64,000 bases of DNA from JAMHWF01 sp048500255 (GTDB taxonomy: Bacteria > Pseudomonadota > Gammaproteobacteria > Burkholderiales > Burkholderiaceae_C): NCBI GenBank assembly GCA_048500255.1, contig JASNYH010000005.1:186001-250000 (forward strand). The letters are read 5' to 3'. Position 1 is the stretch's first letter; every line of letters begins with the position of its first letter. Below the pieces are notes generated by a model. The model worked only from the letters and a program-made list of their open reading frames with translations. It did no database searches and was not told where the DNA came from. The position numbers and the translations under genes are program-made. Positions 31,995-40,979 of the stretch are shown piece after piece.

Positions 31995-32912
31995 ATGCGT
32001 TTCTCCGTCTACCAACTCAGCCGCAAGGGCGGCCGCGAGAAGAACGAAGACCGCATGGGCTACTGCTACACGCGCGATTCGGGCCTGTTCGCGCTCGCCG
32101 ACGGCATGGGTGGCCACCCCGAGGGCGAGGTCGCGTCGCAGCTCGCGCTGCAGACGCTGGCGGCGATGTTCCAGCGCGACGCCAAGCCGATGCTCGCCGA
32201 TCCGCAGCGCTTCCTGCACGACGCCATCATGGCGGGCCACCACCAGCTGCTGCGCTATGCCACCGAGAAGGCGCTCATCGACACGCCGCGCACCACCGTC
32301 GTCGCCTGCGTGCTGCAGGGCAACGCCGCCTACTGGGCGCACTGCGGCGACTCGCGGCTGTACCTGGTGCGCGGCGACAAGCTCGTCGCGCGCACGCGCG
32401 ACCATTCGTACTCCGAGCTGCAGCAGACGCTGGCGCAAGTCGTGCCGATGGCCGAGCGCTTCAACCGCAACGTGCTCTTCACCTGCCTCGGCAGCCCCGG
32501 CAAGCCGGTCGTCGACACCGTCGGGCCGCTGCTGATGCAGCCGGGCGACCGTGTCCTGCTGTGCTCCGATGGCCTGTGGGGCACGGTGAGCGACGCCGTG
32601 ATCACCGAGCAGATCGCGTCGCGGCCGATCTCCGACGCCGTGCCCGAGTTGGTCGAGCAGGCGCTGCGCAACGGCGGCCCGAAGTGCGACAACGTGACGA
32701 TCCTCGCCGTAGAGTTCGAGGCCGCCGAGGACAGCGACAGCGCCAACGGCATCTCGACGCAGTCGCTCGGCGAAGAGGTGTTCGCGTCGACGATCCAGGC
32801 CAGCATGATGGGCCAGGATCCGCCCGACGAGCTCGACGAGGCCGAGATCGAGCGGTCGATCCGCGAGATCAACGAGGCAATCAAGCGCTCGTCGCAACAC
32901 AAGAAACCCTGA
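31995..32912 (+). CDS. PP2C-family protein phosphatase
   Basis: A 305-residue metal-dependent Ser/Thr phosphatase. PPM motifs are visible: GGREKNEDRMGYCY near the start, ALADGMGGHPEGEVAS (about 35-50), HCGDSRLYLVRG, CSDGLWGTVSD and GGPKCDNVTILAVE. All metal-binding Asp residues appear to be present. The C-terminal 60 residues are acidic and probably disordered. It lies 13 bp behind the kinase gene and most likely reverses its phosphorylations. Confidence 0.92.
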   Translation: MRFSVYQLSRKGGREKNEDRMGYCYTRDSGLFALADGMGGHPEGEVASQLALQTLAAMFQRDAKPMLADPQRFLHDAIMAGHHQLLRYATEKALIDTPRTTVVACVLQGNAAYWAHCGDSRLYLVRGDKLVARTRDHSYSELQQTLAQVVPMAERFNRNVLFTCLGSPGKPVVDTVGPLLMQPGDRVLLCSDGLWGTVSDAVITEQIASRPISDAVPELVEQALRNGGPKCDNVTILAVEFEAAEDSDSANGISTQSLGEEVFASTIQASMMGQDPPDELDEAEIERSIREINEAIKRSSQHKKP

Positions 32913-32923
32913 AAGGACCCGCG

Positions 32924-33652
32924 ATGGGTTTCCAACGCACGCAGGGCCGTGCCGCCGATGCATTGCGCCCGGTCAGGATCACGCGCGGCTACACGCGCCA
33001 TGCCGAGGGCTCGGTGCTGATCGAGTTCGGCGAGACGCGCGTGCTGTGCACCGCGTCGGTCGAGGACAAGGTGCCGCCGCACAAACGCGGCTCGGGCGAG
33101 GGCTGGGTCACGGCCGAATACGGCATGCTGCCGCGCGCCACGCACACGCGCAGCGACCGCGAGGCGGCGCGCGGCAAGCAGAGCGGCCGCACGCACGAGA
33201 TCCAGCGACTGATCGGCCGCGCGCTGCGCGCCGTGTTCGACCTGCGCGCGCTCGGCGAGCGCACCATCTCGCTCGACTGCGACGTGATCCAGGCCGACGG
33301 CGGTACGCGCACGGCGGCGATCACCGGCGCCTGGGTCGCCGCGCACGACGCCGTGAGCTGGCTGCGCGCGCAGGGCAAGCTGTCGGCGTCGCCGATCCGC
33401 GATGCCGTGGCGGCGGTGTCGGTGGGCGTCGTCGAGGGCACGCCGCTGCTCGACCTCGAGTACGTCGAAGACTCGGCCTGCGGCACCGACATGAACGTCG
33501 TGATGACGGGCGCCGGCGGCTACGTCGAGGTGCAGGGCACGGCCGAAGGCGCGCCGTTCAGCCACGCCGAGATGGCGCAGCTGCTCGCGCTGGCCGACAA
33601 GGGCATCCGCGAGCTCGTCGCGGCGCAGCGCGCCGCGCTCGACGCCAGGTGA
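32924..33652 (+). CDS. rph: Ribonuclease PH
   Basis: Phosphorolytic 3'-to-5' exoribonuclease that trims tRNA 3' ends. The 242-residue protein is full-length for RNase PH. Key blocks are RPVRITRGYTRHAEGSVLIEFG, VTAEYGMLPRATHTR, GRTHEIQRLIGRALRA, LDCDVIQADGGTRTAAITGA and DLEYVEDSACGTDMNVVM (split). Start ATG 32924 follows AAAGGA, 11 bp after the phosphatase gene. Confidence 0.96.
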   Translation: MGFQRTQGRAADALRPVRITRGYTRHAEGSVLIEFGETRVLCTASVEDKVPPHKRGSGEGWVTAEYGMLPRATHTRSDREAARGKQSGRTHEIQRLIGRALRAVFDLRALGERTISLDCDVIQADGGTRTAAITGAWVAAHDAVSWLRAQGKLSASPIRDAVAAVSVGVVEGTPLLDLEYVEDSACGTDMNVVMTGAGGYVEVQGTAEGAPFSHAEMAQLLALADKGIRELVAAQRAALDAR

Positions 33653-33665
33653 CGCGTCGCCGCTC

Positions 33666-34268
33666 ATGAGGCTGGTGCTGGCGTCGAACAATGCGCACAA
33701 GCTCGTCGAGCTGCGCGCGCTGCTGGCGCCGCTCGGCCACGACATCGTGGCGCAGGGAGCGCTCGGCATCGCAGAGGCCGACGAGCCCCACGCCAGCTTC
33801 GTCGAGAACGCGCTGGCCAAGGCGCGCCACGCGGCACGCGCTGCCGGCGGCGCCGCGATCGCCGACGACTCGGGCCTCGTCGTGCCGGCGCTCGGCGGCG
33901 CGCCCGGCGTGCTGTCGGCGCGCTACGCTGCGCCGGCGGGCGGCGCCAAGAGCGACGACGCGAACAACCGCCTGCTGCTCGAGCGGATGCAGGGCGTGGC
34001 CGAGCGGCGCGCGCGCTTCGTCGCCGTGCTCGTCGCGCTGCGTGCGGCCGACGACCCCGAGCCGCTCGTCGCCAGCGGTAGCTGGCCGGGCGAGATCCTG
34101 CACGCGCCGCGCGGCAGCGGCGGCTTCGGCTACGACCCGCTGATGTGGATTCCGTCGCTCGGCCGCAGCGTCGCCGAGCTGCGCCCCGACGAGAAGAATG
34201 CGCTCAGCCACCGCGCGATCGCTGCCGCGCGAATGCGCGACGCGATGCGCGAGGCCTGGGTGGCGTGA
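33666..34268 (+). CDS. rdgB: RdgB/HAM1 non-canonical purine NTP pyrophosphatase
   Basis: Removes dITP, XTP and related nucleotides from the pool. The 200-residue product shows LVLASNNAHKLVELRALL at the start, SFVENALAKARHAAR, IADDSGLVVPALGGAPGVLSARYA (split), and GGFGYDPLMWIPSLGRSVAEL with SHRAIA near the end. It follows rph by 13 bp, the usual order in this group. Confidence 0.95.
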   Translation: MRLVLASNNAHKLVELRALLAPLGHDIVAQGALGIAEADEPHASFVENALAKARHAARAAGGAAIADDSGLVVPALGGAPGVLSARYAAPAGGAKSDDANNRLLLERMQGVAERRARFVAVLVALRAADDPEPLVASGSWPGEILHAPRGSGGFGYDPLMWIPSLGRSVAELRPDEKNALSHRAIAAARMRDAMREAWVA

Positions 34269-34326
34269 GCGCGCCGGGCCGCTCCCAAGCGCTCATCCCG
34301 GAGCACGCAGTGCGAAGGGTAGTCCA

Positions 34327-35559
34327 GTGAGCAGGATCGACGTCGCGCCCGACGCGCCGCAGCCCACGCTCGAGCAGTGCATGCGCCCCGGCGCGCTGCA
34401 CTTCGCGGCGCTGCCGCCGCTGGCGCTGTACGTGCACCTGCCGTGGTGTCTCCGCAAATGCCCGTACTGCGACTTCAATTCGCACGAGTCGCGCGGCGGC
34501 GAGCCTCCGTACGAGCGCTATCTCGACGCGCTGCGCGCCGACCTCGAGGCCGCATTGCCCTTCGTGTGGGGGCGGCGCGTCGCGAGCGTCTTCGTCGGCG
34601 GCGGCACGCCGAGTCTCTTCGCGCCCGCGCACGTCGACCGATTGATCGGCGACATCCGCGCGCGGCTGCCGCTCGAGGCCGGCTGCGAGATCACGCTCGA
34701 GGCCAACCCCGGCACCTTCGAGCGCGAGCGTTTTCGCGGCTATCGCGACGCCGGCGTGACGCGGCTGTCGATCGGCGTGCAGAGCTTCGACGACGCCGCG
34801 CTGCGCGCCATCGGCCGCGTGCACGACGCGGCTCAGGCGCGCGCCGCCGTCGAGGAGGCGGCCGTTGCCTTCGACACCTGGAACCTCGACCTGATGTATG
34901 CGCTGCCCGGCCAGACGCCGGCGCAACTCGACGCCGACCTCGCGCAGGCGCTCGCGGTCGAGCCGCCGCACCTGTCCGTCTACCACCTGACGATCGAGCC
35001 CAACACGCTGTTCGCGGCGCGCCCGCCTGCCGTGCCCGACGACGACACGGCCGCCGCGATGCTCGACGCGATCGCCGAACGCACGGCCGCCGCCGGCCTC
35101 GAGCGCTACGAAGTCTCGGCCCATGCGCGCGCCGGCCACCGCTGCGCGCACAACGTCAACTATTGGCAGTTCGGCGACTACCTCGGCATCGGTGCCGGCG
35201 CGCACGGCAAGCTGACCTTCCCGCACCGCGTCGTGCGCCAGATCCGCTGGCGCGACCCGGCGCGCTACATGGTCAACGCGCTCGCCGGCCGCGCCGTCGC
35301 GCAGCACGACGAGGTGGCGCGCGCGCAGCTGCCGTTCGAGTTCATGCTCAATGCGTTGCGGCTGCGCGAGGGCTTCGATCTCGCGCTGTTCGGCGAGCGC
35401 ACGGGCCTCGCGCCGACCGTGCTGCAACGCCCGCTGGCCGAGGCCGAGCGCCGCGGCCTGATCGAGCGCGACCTGCAGCGCGTGCGGCCGACGGCGCGCG
35501 GCTACGACTTCCTGTCGGACCTGCAGGCGCTGTTCCTGCCCGACGCGCGCGCCGGCTAG
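34327..35559 (+). CDS. hemW: HemW-type radical SAM protein (heme chaperone)
   Basis: A 410-residue radical SAM protein often annotated as oxygen-independent coproporphyrinogen oxidase, but HemW proteins bind heme and lack that activity. The cluster motif is CLRKCPYCDFN (C41, C45, C48) with Phe in place of the fourth HemN Cys. Also seen are FVGGGTPSLF, ITLEANPGTFE, RLSIGVQSFDD, HLSVYHLTIEPNT and a C-terminal HemN_C domain. The start chosen is GTG 34327, 58 bp after rdgB; the open frame continues upstream inside rdgB without homology. Confidence 0.92.
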   Translation: MSRIDVAPDAPQPTLEQCMRPGALHFAALPPLALYVHLPWCLRKCPYCDFNSHESRGGEPPYERYLDALRADLEAALPFVWGRRVASVFVGGGTPSLFAPAHVDRLIGDIRARLPLEAGCEITLEANPGTFERERFRGYRDAGVTRLSIGVQSFDDAALRAIGRVHDAAQARAAVEEAAVAFDTWNLDLMYALPGQTPAQLDADLAQALAVEPPHLSVYHLTIEPNTLFAARPPAVPDDDTAAAMLDAIAERTAAAGLERYEVSAHARAGHRCAHNVNYWQFGDYLGIGAGAHGKLTFPHRVVRQIRWRDPARYMVNALAGRAVAQHDEVARAQLPFEFMLNALRLREGFDLALFGERTGLAPTVLQRPLAEAERRGLIERDLQRVRPTARGYDFLSDLQALFLPDARAG

Positions 35560-35623
35560 GGAGACCCCGGGGCAGGCCGCTGCCGCGCGCTCGCTACAGT
35601 GGCGCGAGCGCAGGAGGGCCGCC

Positions 35624-37387
35624 GTGACCGTCAGCCGCATCGCACCCCGTCCCCATCACGCCCACTGGCCGCGCCGCCTGCCGCGCGAGCTCGCGGTGCC
35701 CGAGACGGCGCTCGCCTACAACCTCGAGGTGACGGCGACGCGCCATCCGCGCCACGCGGCGACGCTGTTCTTCGGTCGAAGCACTTCGTGGGCCGAGATG
35801 CGTGCGCAGGCCGAGGCGCTGGCCGGCTGGCTGTACCACGCCGCCGGCGTGCGGCGCGGCGACCGCGTCGCGCTGTTCCTGCAGAACTGCCCGCAGTTCG
35901 TCGCCGCCTTCCATGGCGTGCTGCGCGCCGACGCCGTCGTCGTGCCGGTCAATCCGATGAACCGCGCCGACGAGCTGCGCCACGTCGTCGCCGACTCGGG
36001 AGCGCGCGTCGTCGTCTGCGGGGCCGACCTCGTGCCCGTCGTCGACGCGGCGCTGCGCGAGCTGCCGCCGCCGGCGGGCGAGGCCGGCGTCACGCAGGTG
36101 CTCGTCGTGCGCTATGCCGACGCGATGCCGCCCGATGCCGGGCTCGAGGCCGACGAACGGCCGTCGCCGGTGATGCACGACTGGCTGCGCCGCACGGCCG
36201 AGCTGCCGCCGCCCGGCGCGCCGCCCGCCGTCGGCTGGACGCACTGGCGCGACGCTGTCTCGGGCACAGCGCGCGCGCCGGCGCCGGCGGCGCAGCCCGA
36301 CGACCTGGCGCTGTTGCCCTACACCTCGGGCACGACGGGCCTGCCCAAGGGCTGCATGCACACGCACCGCACGCTGATGAGCAACGCTGTCGGCGGCCAG
36401 TGGAGCCATGCATCGGCCGAGTCGGTGGCGCTGGCGGCGGTTCCGATGTTCCACATCACGGGGCTGCTCTATGGCGTCGTCGCGCCGGCCTTCCTCGGCA
36501 GCACGTGCGTCGTGCTGCCGCGCTGGGACCGCGAGCTCGCCGGCCGGCTGATCGCGCGCCACCGCGTGACGCACTGGACCTGCATCCCGACGATGGTGAT
36601 CGACCTGTTCGGCAGCCCCGACTACCGCAGTTTCGATTTGTCGAGCCTGCGCAACCTGAGCGGCGGCGGCGCCGCGATGCCGCAGGCCGTGGCGCAGCGC
36701 CTGATCGACGAGTTCGGCATCACGTTCGCCGAGGGCTACGGTCTCACAGAGACGGCGGCGCCGACGCACGCCAACCCGCCCGAGCGCGCCAAGCTGCAGT
36801 GCCTCGGCATGCCGATCTTCGGCGTCGACTCGCGCGTCGTCGATCCCGTCACGCTGCAGGAGATGCCGGTCGGCGAGACGGGCGAGATCGTGACGCGCGG
36901 GCCGATGGTGTTCAAGGGCTACTGGCGCAGCCCCGAGGCGACGGCCGCCGCCTTCGTCGAGATCGACGGCGAGCGGTACTTCCGTACCGGCGACCTCGGG
37001 CGCATGGACGACGAGGGCTACTTCTTCCTCACCGATCGCTTGAAGCGCATGATCAACGCCAGCGGCTACAAGGTATGGCCGGCCGAAGTCGAGCTGCTGC
37101 TGTACAAGCACCCGGCGGTGCAGGAGGCCTGCGTCGTCGCGACGCGCGACGCCTATCGCGGCGAGTCGGTCAAGGCCGTCGTCGTGCCGCGCGCCGAGGC
37201 GCGCGGCCGCACGACGGCCGACGAGATCATCGCGTGGGCGCGCGAGCACATGGCGGCGTACAAGGTGCCGCGCGTCGTCGAGTTCGTCGACGCATTGCCC
37301 AAGTCGGGCGCAGGCAAGGTGCTGTGGCGCGTGCTGCAGGAGCGCGAGGCAGCGGCCGCCGCCTCGCAGCCGGCGTCAGAAGCCTGA
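35624..37387 (+). CDS. AMP-dependent acyl-CoA synthetase
   Basis: Activates a carboxylic acid, probably a medium or long fatty acid, to its CoA thioester. The 587-residue protein has the P-loop-like motif LPYTSGTTGLPKGCMHTH (about 227-244), GYGLTETAAPTHANPP, YFRTGDLGRMDDEGYFFLTDR (split) and the C-terminal KVPRVVEFVDALPKSGAGKVLW (split) with the catalytic Lys. The start is GTG 35624 with GGAGG 9 bases before it. The substrate cannot be read from the sequence. Confidence 0.92.
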   Translation: MTVSRIAPRPHHAHWPRRLPRELAVPETALAYNLEVTATRHPRHAATLFFGRSTSWAEMRAQAEALAGWLYHAAGVRRGDRVALFLQNCPQFVAAFHGVLRADAVVVPVNPMNRADELRHVVADSGARVVVCGADLVPVVDAALRELPPPAGEAGVTQVLVVRYADAMPPDAGLEADERPSPVMHDWLRRTAELPPPGAPPAVGWTHWRDAVSGTARAPAPAAQPDDLALLPYTSGTTGLPKGCMHTHRTLMSNAVGGQWSHASAESVALAAVPMFHITGLLYGVVAPAFLGSTCVVLPRWDRELAGRLIARHRVTHWTCIPTMVIDLFGSPDYRSFDLSSLRNLSGGGAAMPQAVAQRLIDEFGITFAEGYGLTETAAPTHANPPERAKLQCLGMPIFGVDSRVVDPVTLQEMPVGETGEIVTRGPMVFKGYWRSPEATAAAFVEIDGERYFRTGDLGRMDDEGYFFLTDRLKRMINASGYKVWPAEVELLLYKHPAVQEACVVATRDAYRGESVKAVVVPRAEARGRTTADEIIAWAREHMAAYKVPRVVEFVDALPKSGAGKVLWRVLQEREAAAAASQPASEA

Positions 37388-37960
37388 GCCGGGCTGGGCG
37401 AGGAACGCCAGCTCGTCGGGCGTCGATACGCGGCCGAGTGCCGCGTTGCGGTGCGGAAAGCGCCCGAAGCGCGCGACGACGTCGCGGTGGCGATGCGCAT
37501 AGTCGAGCATCGTCGCGAAGCCCGGCGCGTCGGCCGCCAGCCGCGTGTACAGGCGCACCGACTCGTCCTGCAGCGCCAGAGCCTCGGCGTGCTCGTAGGG
37601 CAGGTAGACGAAGGCGCGCTGCTCGGGCGGCAGCGCGAGGTCGTGGCCGGCGGCGACCATCTCCCGGGCGACGGCGAGCGCGCCCGCGTCGCCGGCGAAG
37701 GCGCGCGCCGTGCCGCGGAACGCGTTGCGCGTGAACTGGTCGAGCACGACGACGAGCGCCAGTGCGCCGCGCGGCGTCGCGGCCCAGCCCGCGAGCGCGC
37801 CGGCCAGCGCCTGCTCGATCGTCGCGCCGAAGCGCGCGACGATGCTGCGATCGAACGCATCGTCCTTGCGGAACCACTCGGCGCGCTGCGTGCCGGCCTC
37901 GGGCGATCCGGGCGCGCCGAACCAGAAATCGAGCACGGCGTCGTGCGTCGCGGCGTCCAT
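37376..37960 (-). CDS. DUF924 family protein
   Basis: A 194-residue protein of the DUF924 family, a TPR-like helical fold of unknown role. Typical blocks are DAVLDFWFGAPGSPEAG, RAEWFRKDDAFDRSI, VVLDQFTRNAFRGTARAF and HRDVVARFGRFPHRNAALGR. The 3' end overlaps the end of the convergent acyl-CoA synthetase gene by 12 bp. The ATG at 37960 starts the conserved region; the YaeQ gene lies 10 bp upstream on the same strand. Confidence 0.88.
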   Translation of the reverse strand: MDAATHDAVLDFWFGAPGSPEAGTQRAEWFRKDDAFDRSIVARFGATIEQALAGALAGWAATPRGALALVVVLDQFTRNAFRGTARAFAGDAGALAVAREMVAAGHDLALPPEQRAFVYLPYEHAEALALQDESVRLYTRLAADAPGFATMLDYAHRHRDVVARFGRFPHRNAALGRVSTPDELAFLAQPGSGF

Positions 37961-37970
37961 CGCCTTCGCC

Positions 37971-38525
37971 TCAGACCGGATGCAGCCGGCGCGGCACGAT
38001 CTCGACGGAGCGCGCGCCGTCGCCGACCCACACGTGGCCGTCCTGCACCGTGACCTGCAGCTGCATCGTGCGCGCCGCGAGCGCAGCCAGTGCCTGGCTC
38101 TGCGTCGCGTCGACCTGCCACACGGCGAGGCCGCGCGCTCGCGCGAGCTTGCCGGCGATCGCCGACCACCAGATCGGCGTGCTGGCCGCATAGGCGTAGA
38201 CGCGCACCTCGTCGGCGCGGCCGGCGGCCTTGAGCAGGCGGCGCTCGTCGGGCTGGCCGACCTCGATCCACTGCACGATGGCGCCGGTCAGATCGCGCCG
38301 CCACAGGTCGGGCTCGTCGGTGTCGGACAGGCCGCGCGCGAACTCGAGCGCGCCGTCGCGCTCGTCGGACTGCACGGCCAGCGCATAGGCGAGCAGCCGC
38401 ATCATCATGCGCTCGTCGGTCTCGGACGGATGGCGCGCGATCGTCGCGCTGCGGTCGACATAGACCGCGCGGTCCATGTCGGCGATCTGCAGGCTGGCCT
38501 TGTAGACGGTGGATTTGAGTGCCAT
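37971..38525 (-). CDS. yaeQ: YaeQ family protein
   Basis: A 184-residue YaeQ protein, a PD-(D/E)XK nuclease-like fold of unknown biochemical role. It begins MALKSTVYKASLQIADMDR and has RHPSETDERMMMRLLAYAL, LEFARGLSDTDEPDLW and IVQWIEVGQPDERRLLKA, all typical. An ATG nine bases upstream is a possible alternative start. It lies between the DUF924 gene and the histidine kinase gene, all on the minus strand. Confidence 0.9.
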   Translation of the reverse strand: MALKSTVYKASLQIADMDRAVYVDRSATIARHPSETDERMMMRLLAYALAVQSDERDGALEFARGLSDTDEPDLWRRDLTGAIVQWIEVGQPDERRLLKAAGRADEVRVYAYAASTPIWWSAIAGKLARARGLAVWQVDATQSQALAALAARTMQLQVTVQDGHVWVGDGARSVEIVPRRLHPV

Positions 38526-38536
38526 GCCCCGCATTG

Positions 38537-40522
38537 TCAGGCCGGCGTATCCGCGCGGCCGAACAGCGCGTCGAGCGAGGCGAGGAAGGCCGCGAGGTCG
38601 ATCGGCTTGGTCCAGTAGTCGGCGAAGCCGGCCGCCAGCGCGCGCTCGATGTCCTCGGGCAGCACGTTGGCTGACAGCGCGATGCACGGCAGCGCCGCCG
38701 TCGCCGGGTCGGCGCGCAGGCGGCGCAGCACTTCGTGGCCGTCCATGTCGGGCAGCTGCATGTCGACGAGCACGAGCGCGGGCTGCAGCGCGCGCGCGCG
38801 CTCGATGCCGCCGCGGCCGTCGGGCTCGCACACCAGCTCGAGCCCCGGACGCTGCGCCACCAGCTCCTGCACCAGCAGCGTGTTGACGGGGTTGTCCTCG
38901 ATGTAGAGCAGGCGCGCGCCGCGCAGCGGCGGGCGTGTCGCGTCGGGCGCCGCCAGCGGCATCGTCTCCGACAGCGCCATCGGGTCGGTGCGCGCGTCGG
39001 GCGTGCGCAGCCGCACCTCGACCGTCGTGCCGGTGCCGGGGCGGCTCGCCACGTGCACCGTGCCGCCCATGCGCTCGACGATCACCTTGACGATCATCAG
39101 GCCGATGCCCGTGCCCTCGATGCCCTCGCGCTCGGCGCCGAGGCGGTTGAAGGGCTCGAACAGGTGCGCGAGCTGCTCGCGCGTCATGCCGCGGCCGGAG
39201 TCGGCGACGCGCACGACGACGCGCGTGCCGCGCGTCTCGCAGTGCAGCGACACGCGGCCGGCGGGCCGGTTGAACTTGATCGCATTGCTCAGCAGGTTGA
39301 TCAGCACCTGGCGCAGCCGCGTGCGGTCCACCTGCGCGACGCCGTCGAGCGCGCCCGTCTCGAGCGCGATGCCGCGCGCGGCGGCGAGCCGCTCGACCAT
39401 CGCCAGCGCCTCGCGCGCGACGTCGGCCACCGGCGTCGCCGTCAGCGTCAGGCGCAGCTGCCCCGACTCGAGGCTCGACAGGTCGAGCACCTCGTCGATC
39501 AGCGCGAGCAGGTGCTCGCCGCCGGTGCGGATGTGCTGCAGCTTCTCGGCGCGCGCCGGCGACGTGCCGTCCTCGTCGGCCTGCAGAAGCTGCGTGAAGC
39601 CGAGCACGGCGTTCAGCGGCGTGCGCAGCTCGTGGCTCATGCGCGCGAGGAACTCCGACTTGGCCAGGCTGTCGCGCAGCGCCGCCTCCTTCTCGGCGCG
39701 CTCGGCCTGCGCCTGCTTCTCGGCCGTGATGTCCCAGTTGACGCCGATCAGGCGCTGCAGGCCGCCGCTGTCGTCGTGCACGCCGAGCGCGCGCGACGCG
39801 ATCCAGCGCTGGGTGCCGTCGGGCCGCAGGATGCGGTACTCGTAGGCCACCGGTTCGCTGCTCGCCAGGGCGCGCTCGTGGCAGGCGTCGACGAGCGCAC
39901 GGTCGTCCGGGTGGATCGACACCAGCCGGTCGAGGTGCCGGCCGTCCGTCGCGGCGGGATCGACGCCGCGCAGCCGGTACATCTGCTCGTCCCAGCGCGC
40001 CGTGCCGCGCACCAGGTCGCGCTCCCAGGTACCGATGCCGGCGCCGCGCGCCGTCAGCGCGGCTCGCTCGTAGGCGTCGCGCAGCGCGTCCTGCGCGGCG
40101 TGGCGATCCGTCACGTCCCACAGCACGCCGTGCAGCATGCGGCCGTCGACGGCGTCCTCGAGGTGCGTGCTGCCGACGAGCCAGCGCACCGCGCCGTCGG
40201 GGCGCACGATGCGGAACTCGGTGTCGGCGCGCGGGAGATTCGCGTCGGCCCAGCGCCGAGGCTCGGCGAGCAGCCGCGCGCGGTCGGCGGGATGGACGAC
40301 GCGGTTCACCCAATCGGCGTGGTCGGGCACCTCGTCGCACGGCGCGAGGCCGAACAGGGCCCACATCTGGGCATTCCAGCGGTATTCGGCGGTGTCGATC
40401 TTCCAGCTCCACACGCCGATGCCGGCCCCCTGCAGAGCGAGGTGCAACTGCCCGCTCGAGCGGTCGAACGCATTCGCGCCGGCCGGCGGATCGCTTGGCA
40501 GGAAGGGCTCGGCCGTCGTCAT
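38537..40522 (-). CDS. Hybrid sensor histidine kinase with two PAS domains
   Basis: A 661-residue soluble signalling kinase. Two PAS domains (about 25-145 and 150-275, ending in LWDVTDRHAAQ and NWDITAEKQAQ) precede the HisKA domain with H-box ARMSHELRTPLNAVLGF (about His296). The HATPase domain (NLLSNAIKFN, DSGRGM, GTGIGLMIVK) and a C-terminal receiver (LVDMQLPDMDGHEVLRRL, Asp near 585) follow. No membrane segment or signal peptide is seen, so it senses an internal signal. No HPt or response-regulator gene lies nearby. The ATG at 40522 starts MTTAEPF. Confidence 0.92.
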   Translation of the reverse strand: MTTAEPFLPSDPPAGANAFDRSSGQLHLALQGAGIGVWSWKIDTAEYRWNAQMWALFGLAPCDEVPDHADWVNRVVHPADRARLLAEPRRWADANLPRADTEFRIVRPDGAVRWLVGSTHLEDAVDGRMLHGVLWDVTDRHAAQDALRDAYERAALTARGAGIGTWERDLVRGTARWDEQMYRLRGVDPAATDGRHLDRLVSIHPDDRALVDACHERALASSEPVAYEYRILRPDGTQRWIASRALGVHDDSGGLQRLIGVNWDITAEKQAQAERAEKEAALRDSLAKSEFLARMSHELRTPLNAVLGFTQLLQADEDGTSPARAEKLQHIRTGGEHLLALIDEVLDLSSLESGQLRLTLTATPVADVAREALAMVERLAAARGIALETGALDGVAQVDRTRLRQVLINLLSNAIKFNRPAGRVSLHCETRGTRVVVRVADSGRGMTREQLAHLFEPFNRLGAEREGIEGTGIGLMIVKVIVERMGGTVHVASRPGTGTTVEVRLRTPDARTDPMALSETMPLAAPDATRPPLRGARLLYIEDNPVNTLLVQELVAQRPGLELVCEPDGRGGIERARALQPALVLVDMQLPDMDGHEVLRRLRADPATAALPCIALSANVLPEDIERALAAGFADYWTKPIDLAAFLASLDALFGRADTPA

Positions 40523-40702
40523 CGCGCGCGCCGCCGATGCCGCAAAGGGGTGCTGCACATGGTCATTCAGGATACGCCGCGCGACGCGGAAGGCGGCGCA
40601 CGAGGTTCGTGCTGTGCCGGCTGTTTCGGCGCGCCGCGGCAGCGGCTGCATGCACACCGCGCCCGATCGTCGCGCCCGCGTGGACGATTGCACAATCGCG
40701 CC

Positions 40703-40960
40703 ATGACGCGCCCGATGCCCACGATCGACTTCGCGCTGCGCGGCGAGTTCATCACGCTCGACCGCCTGCTCAAGGCGACGGGCCTGGCCGACAGCGGCGG
40801 CGCCGCCAAGACGCTGGTCGCCGCGGGCGGCGTGCAAGTCGACGGCTGCGCCGAGACGCGCAAGACGCGCAAGCTGCGCGCCGGTCACGTCGTCTTCGTG
40901 CCGGGCGCTGGCGTGAGCGTGCGGGTGTGTGCGGCTGGCGACGCGGCGGATCCCGGCTGA
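40703..40960 (+). CDS. S4-domain RNA-binding protein (YbcJ-like)
   Basis: An 85-residue protein consisting of one S4 domain: FALRGEFITLDRLLKATGLADSGGAAKTLVAAGGVQVDG (split over about 9-48), then ETRKTRKLRAGHVVFV. Such proteins bind structured RNA, but targets of this subfamily are not known. The ATG at 40703 is divergent from the histidine kinase gene. The 3' end faces the second kinase gene, 19 bp away. Confidence 0.85.
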   Translation: MTRPMPTIDFALRGEFITLDRLLKATGLADSGGAAKTLVAAGGVQVDGCAETRKTRKLRAGHVVFVPGAGVSVRVCAAGDAADPG

Positions 40961-40979
40961 GCCGCGTGGCTTCAGCGCG

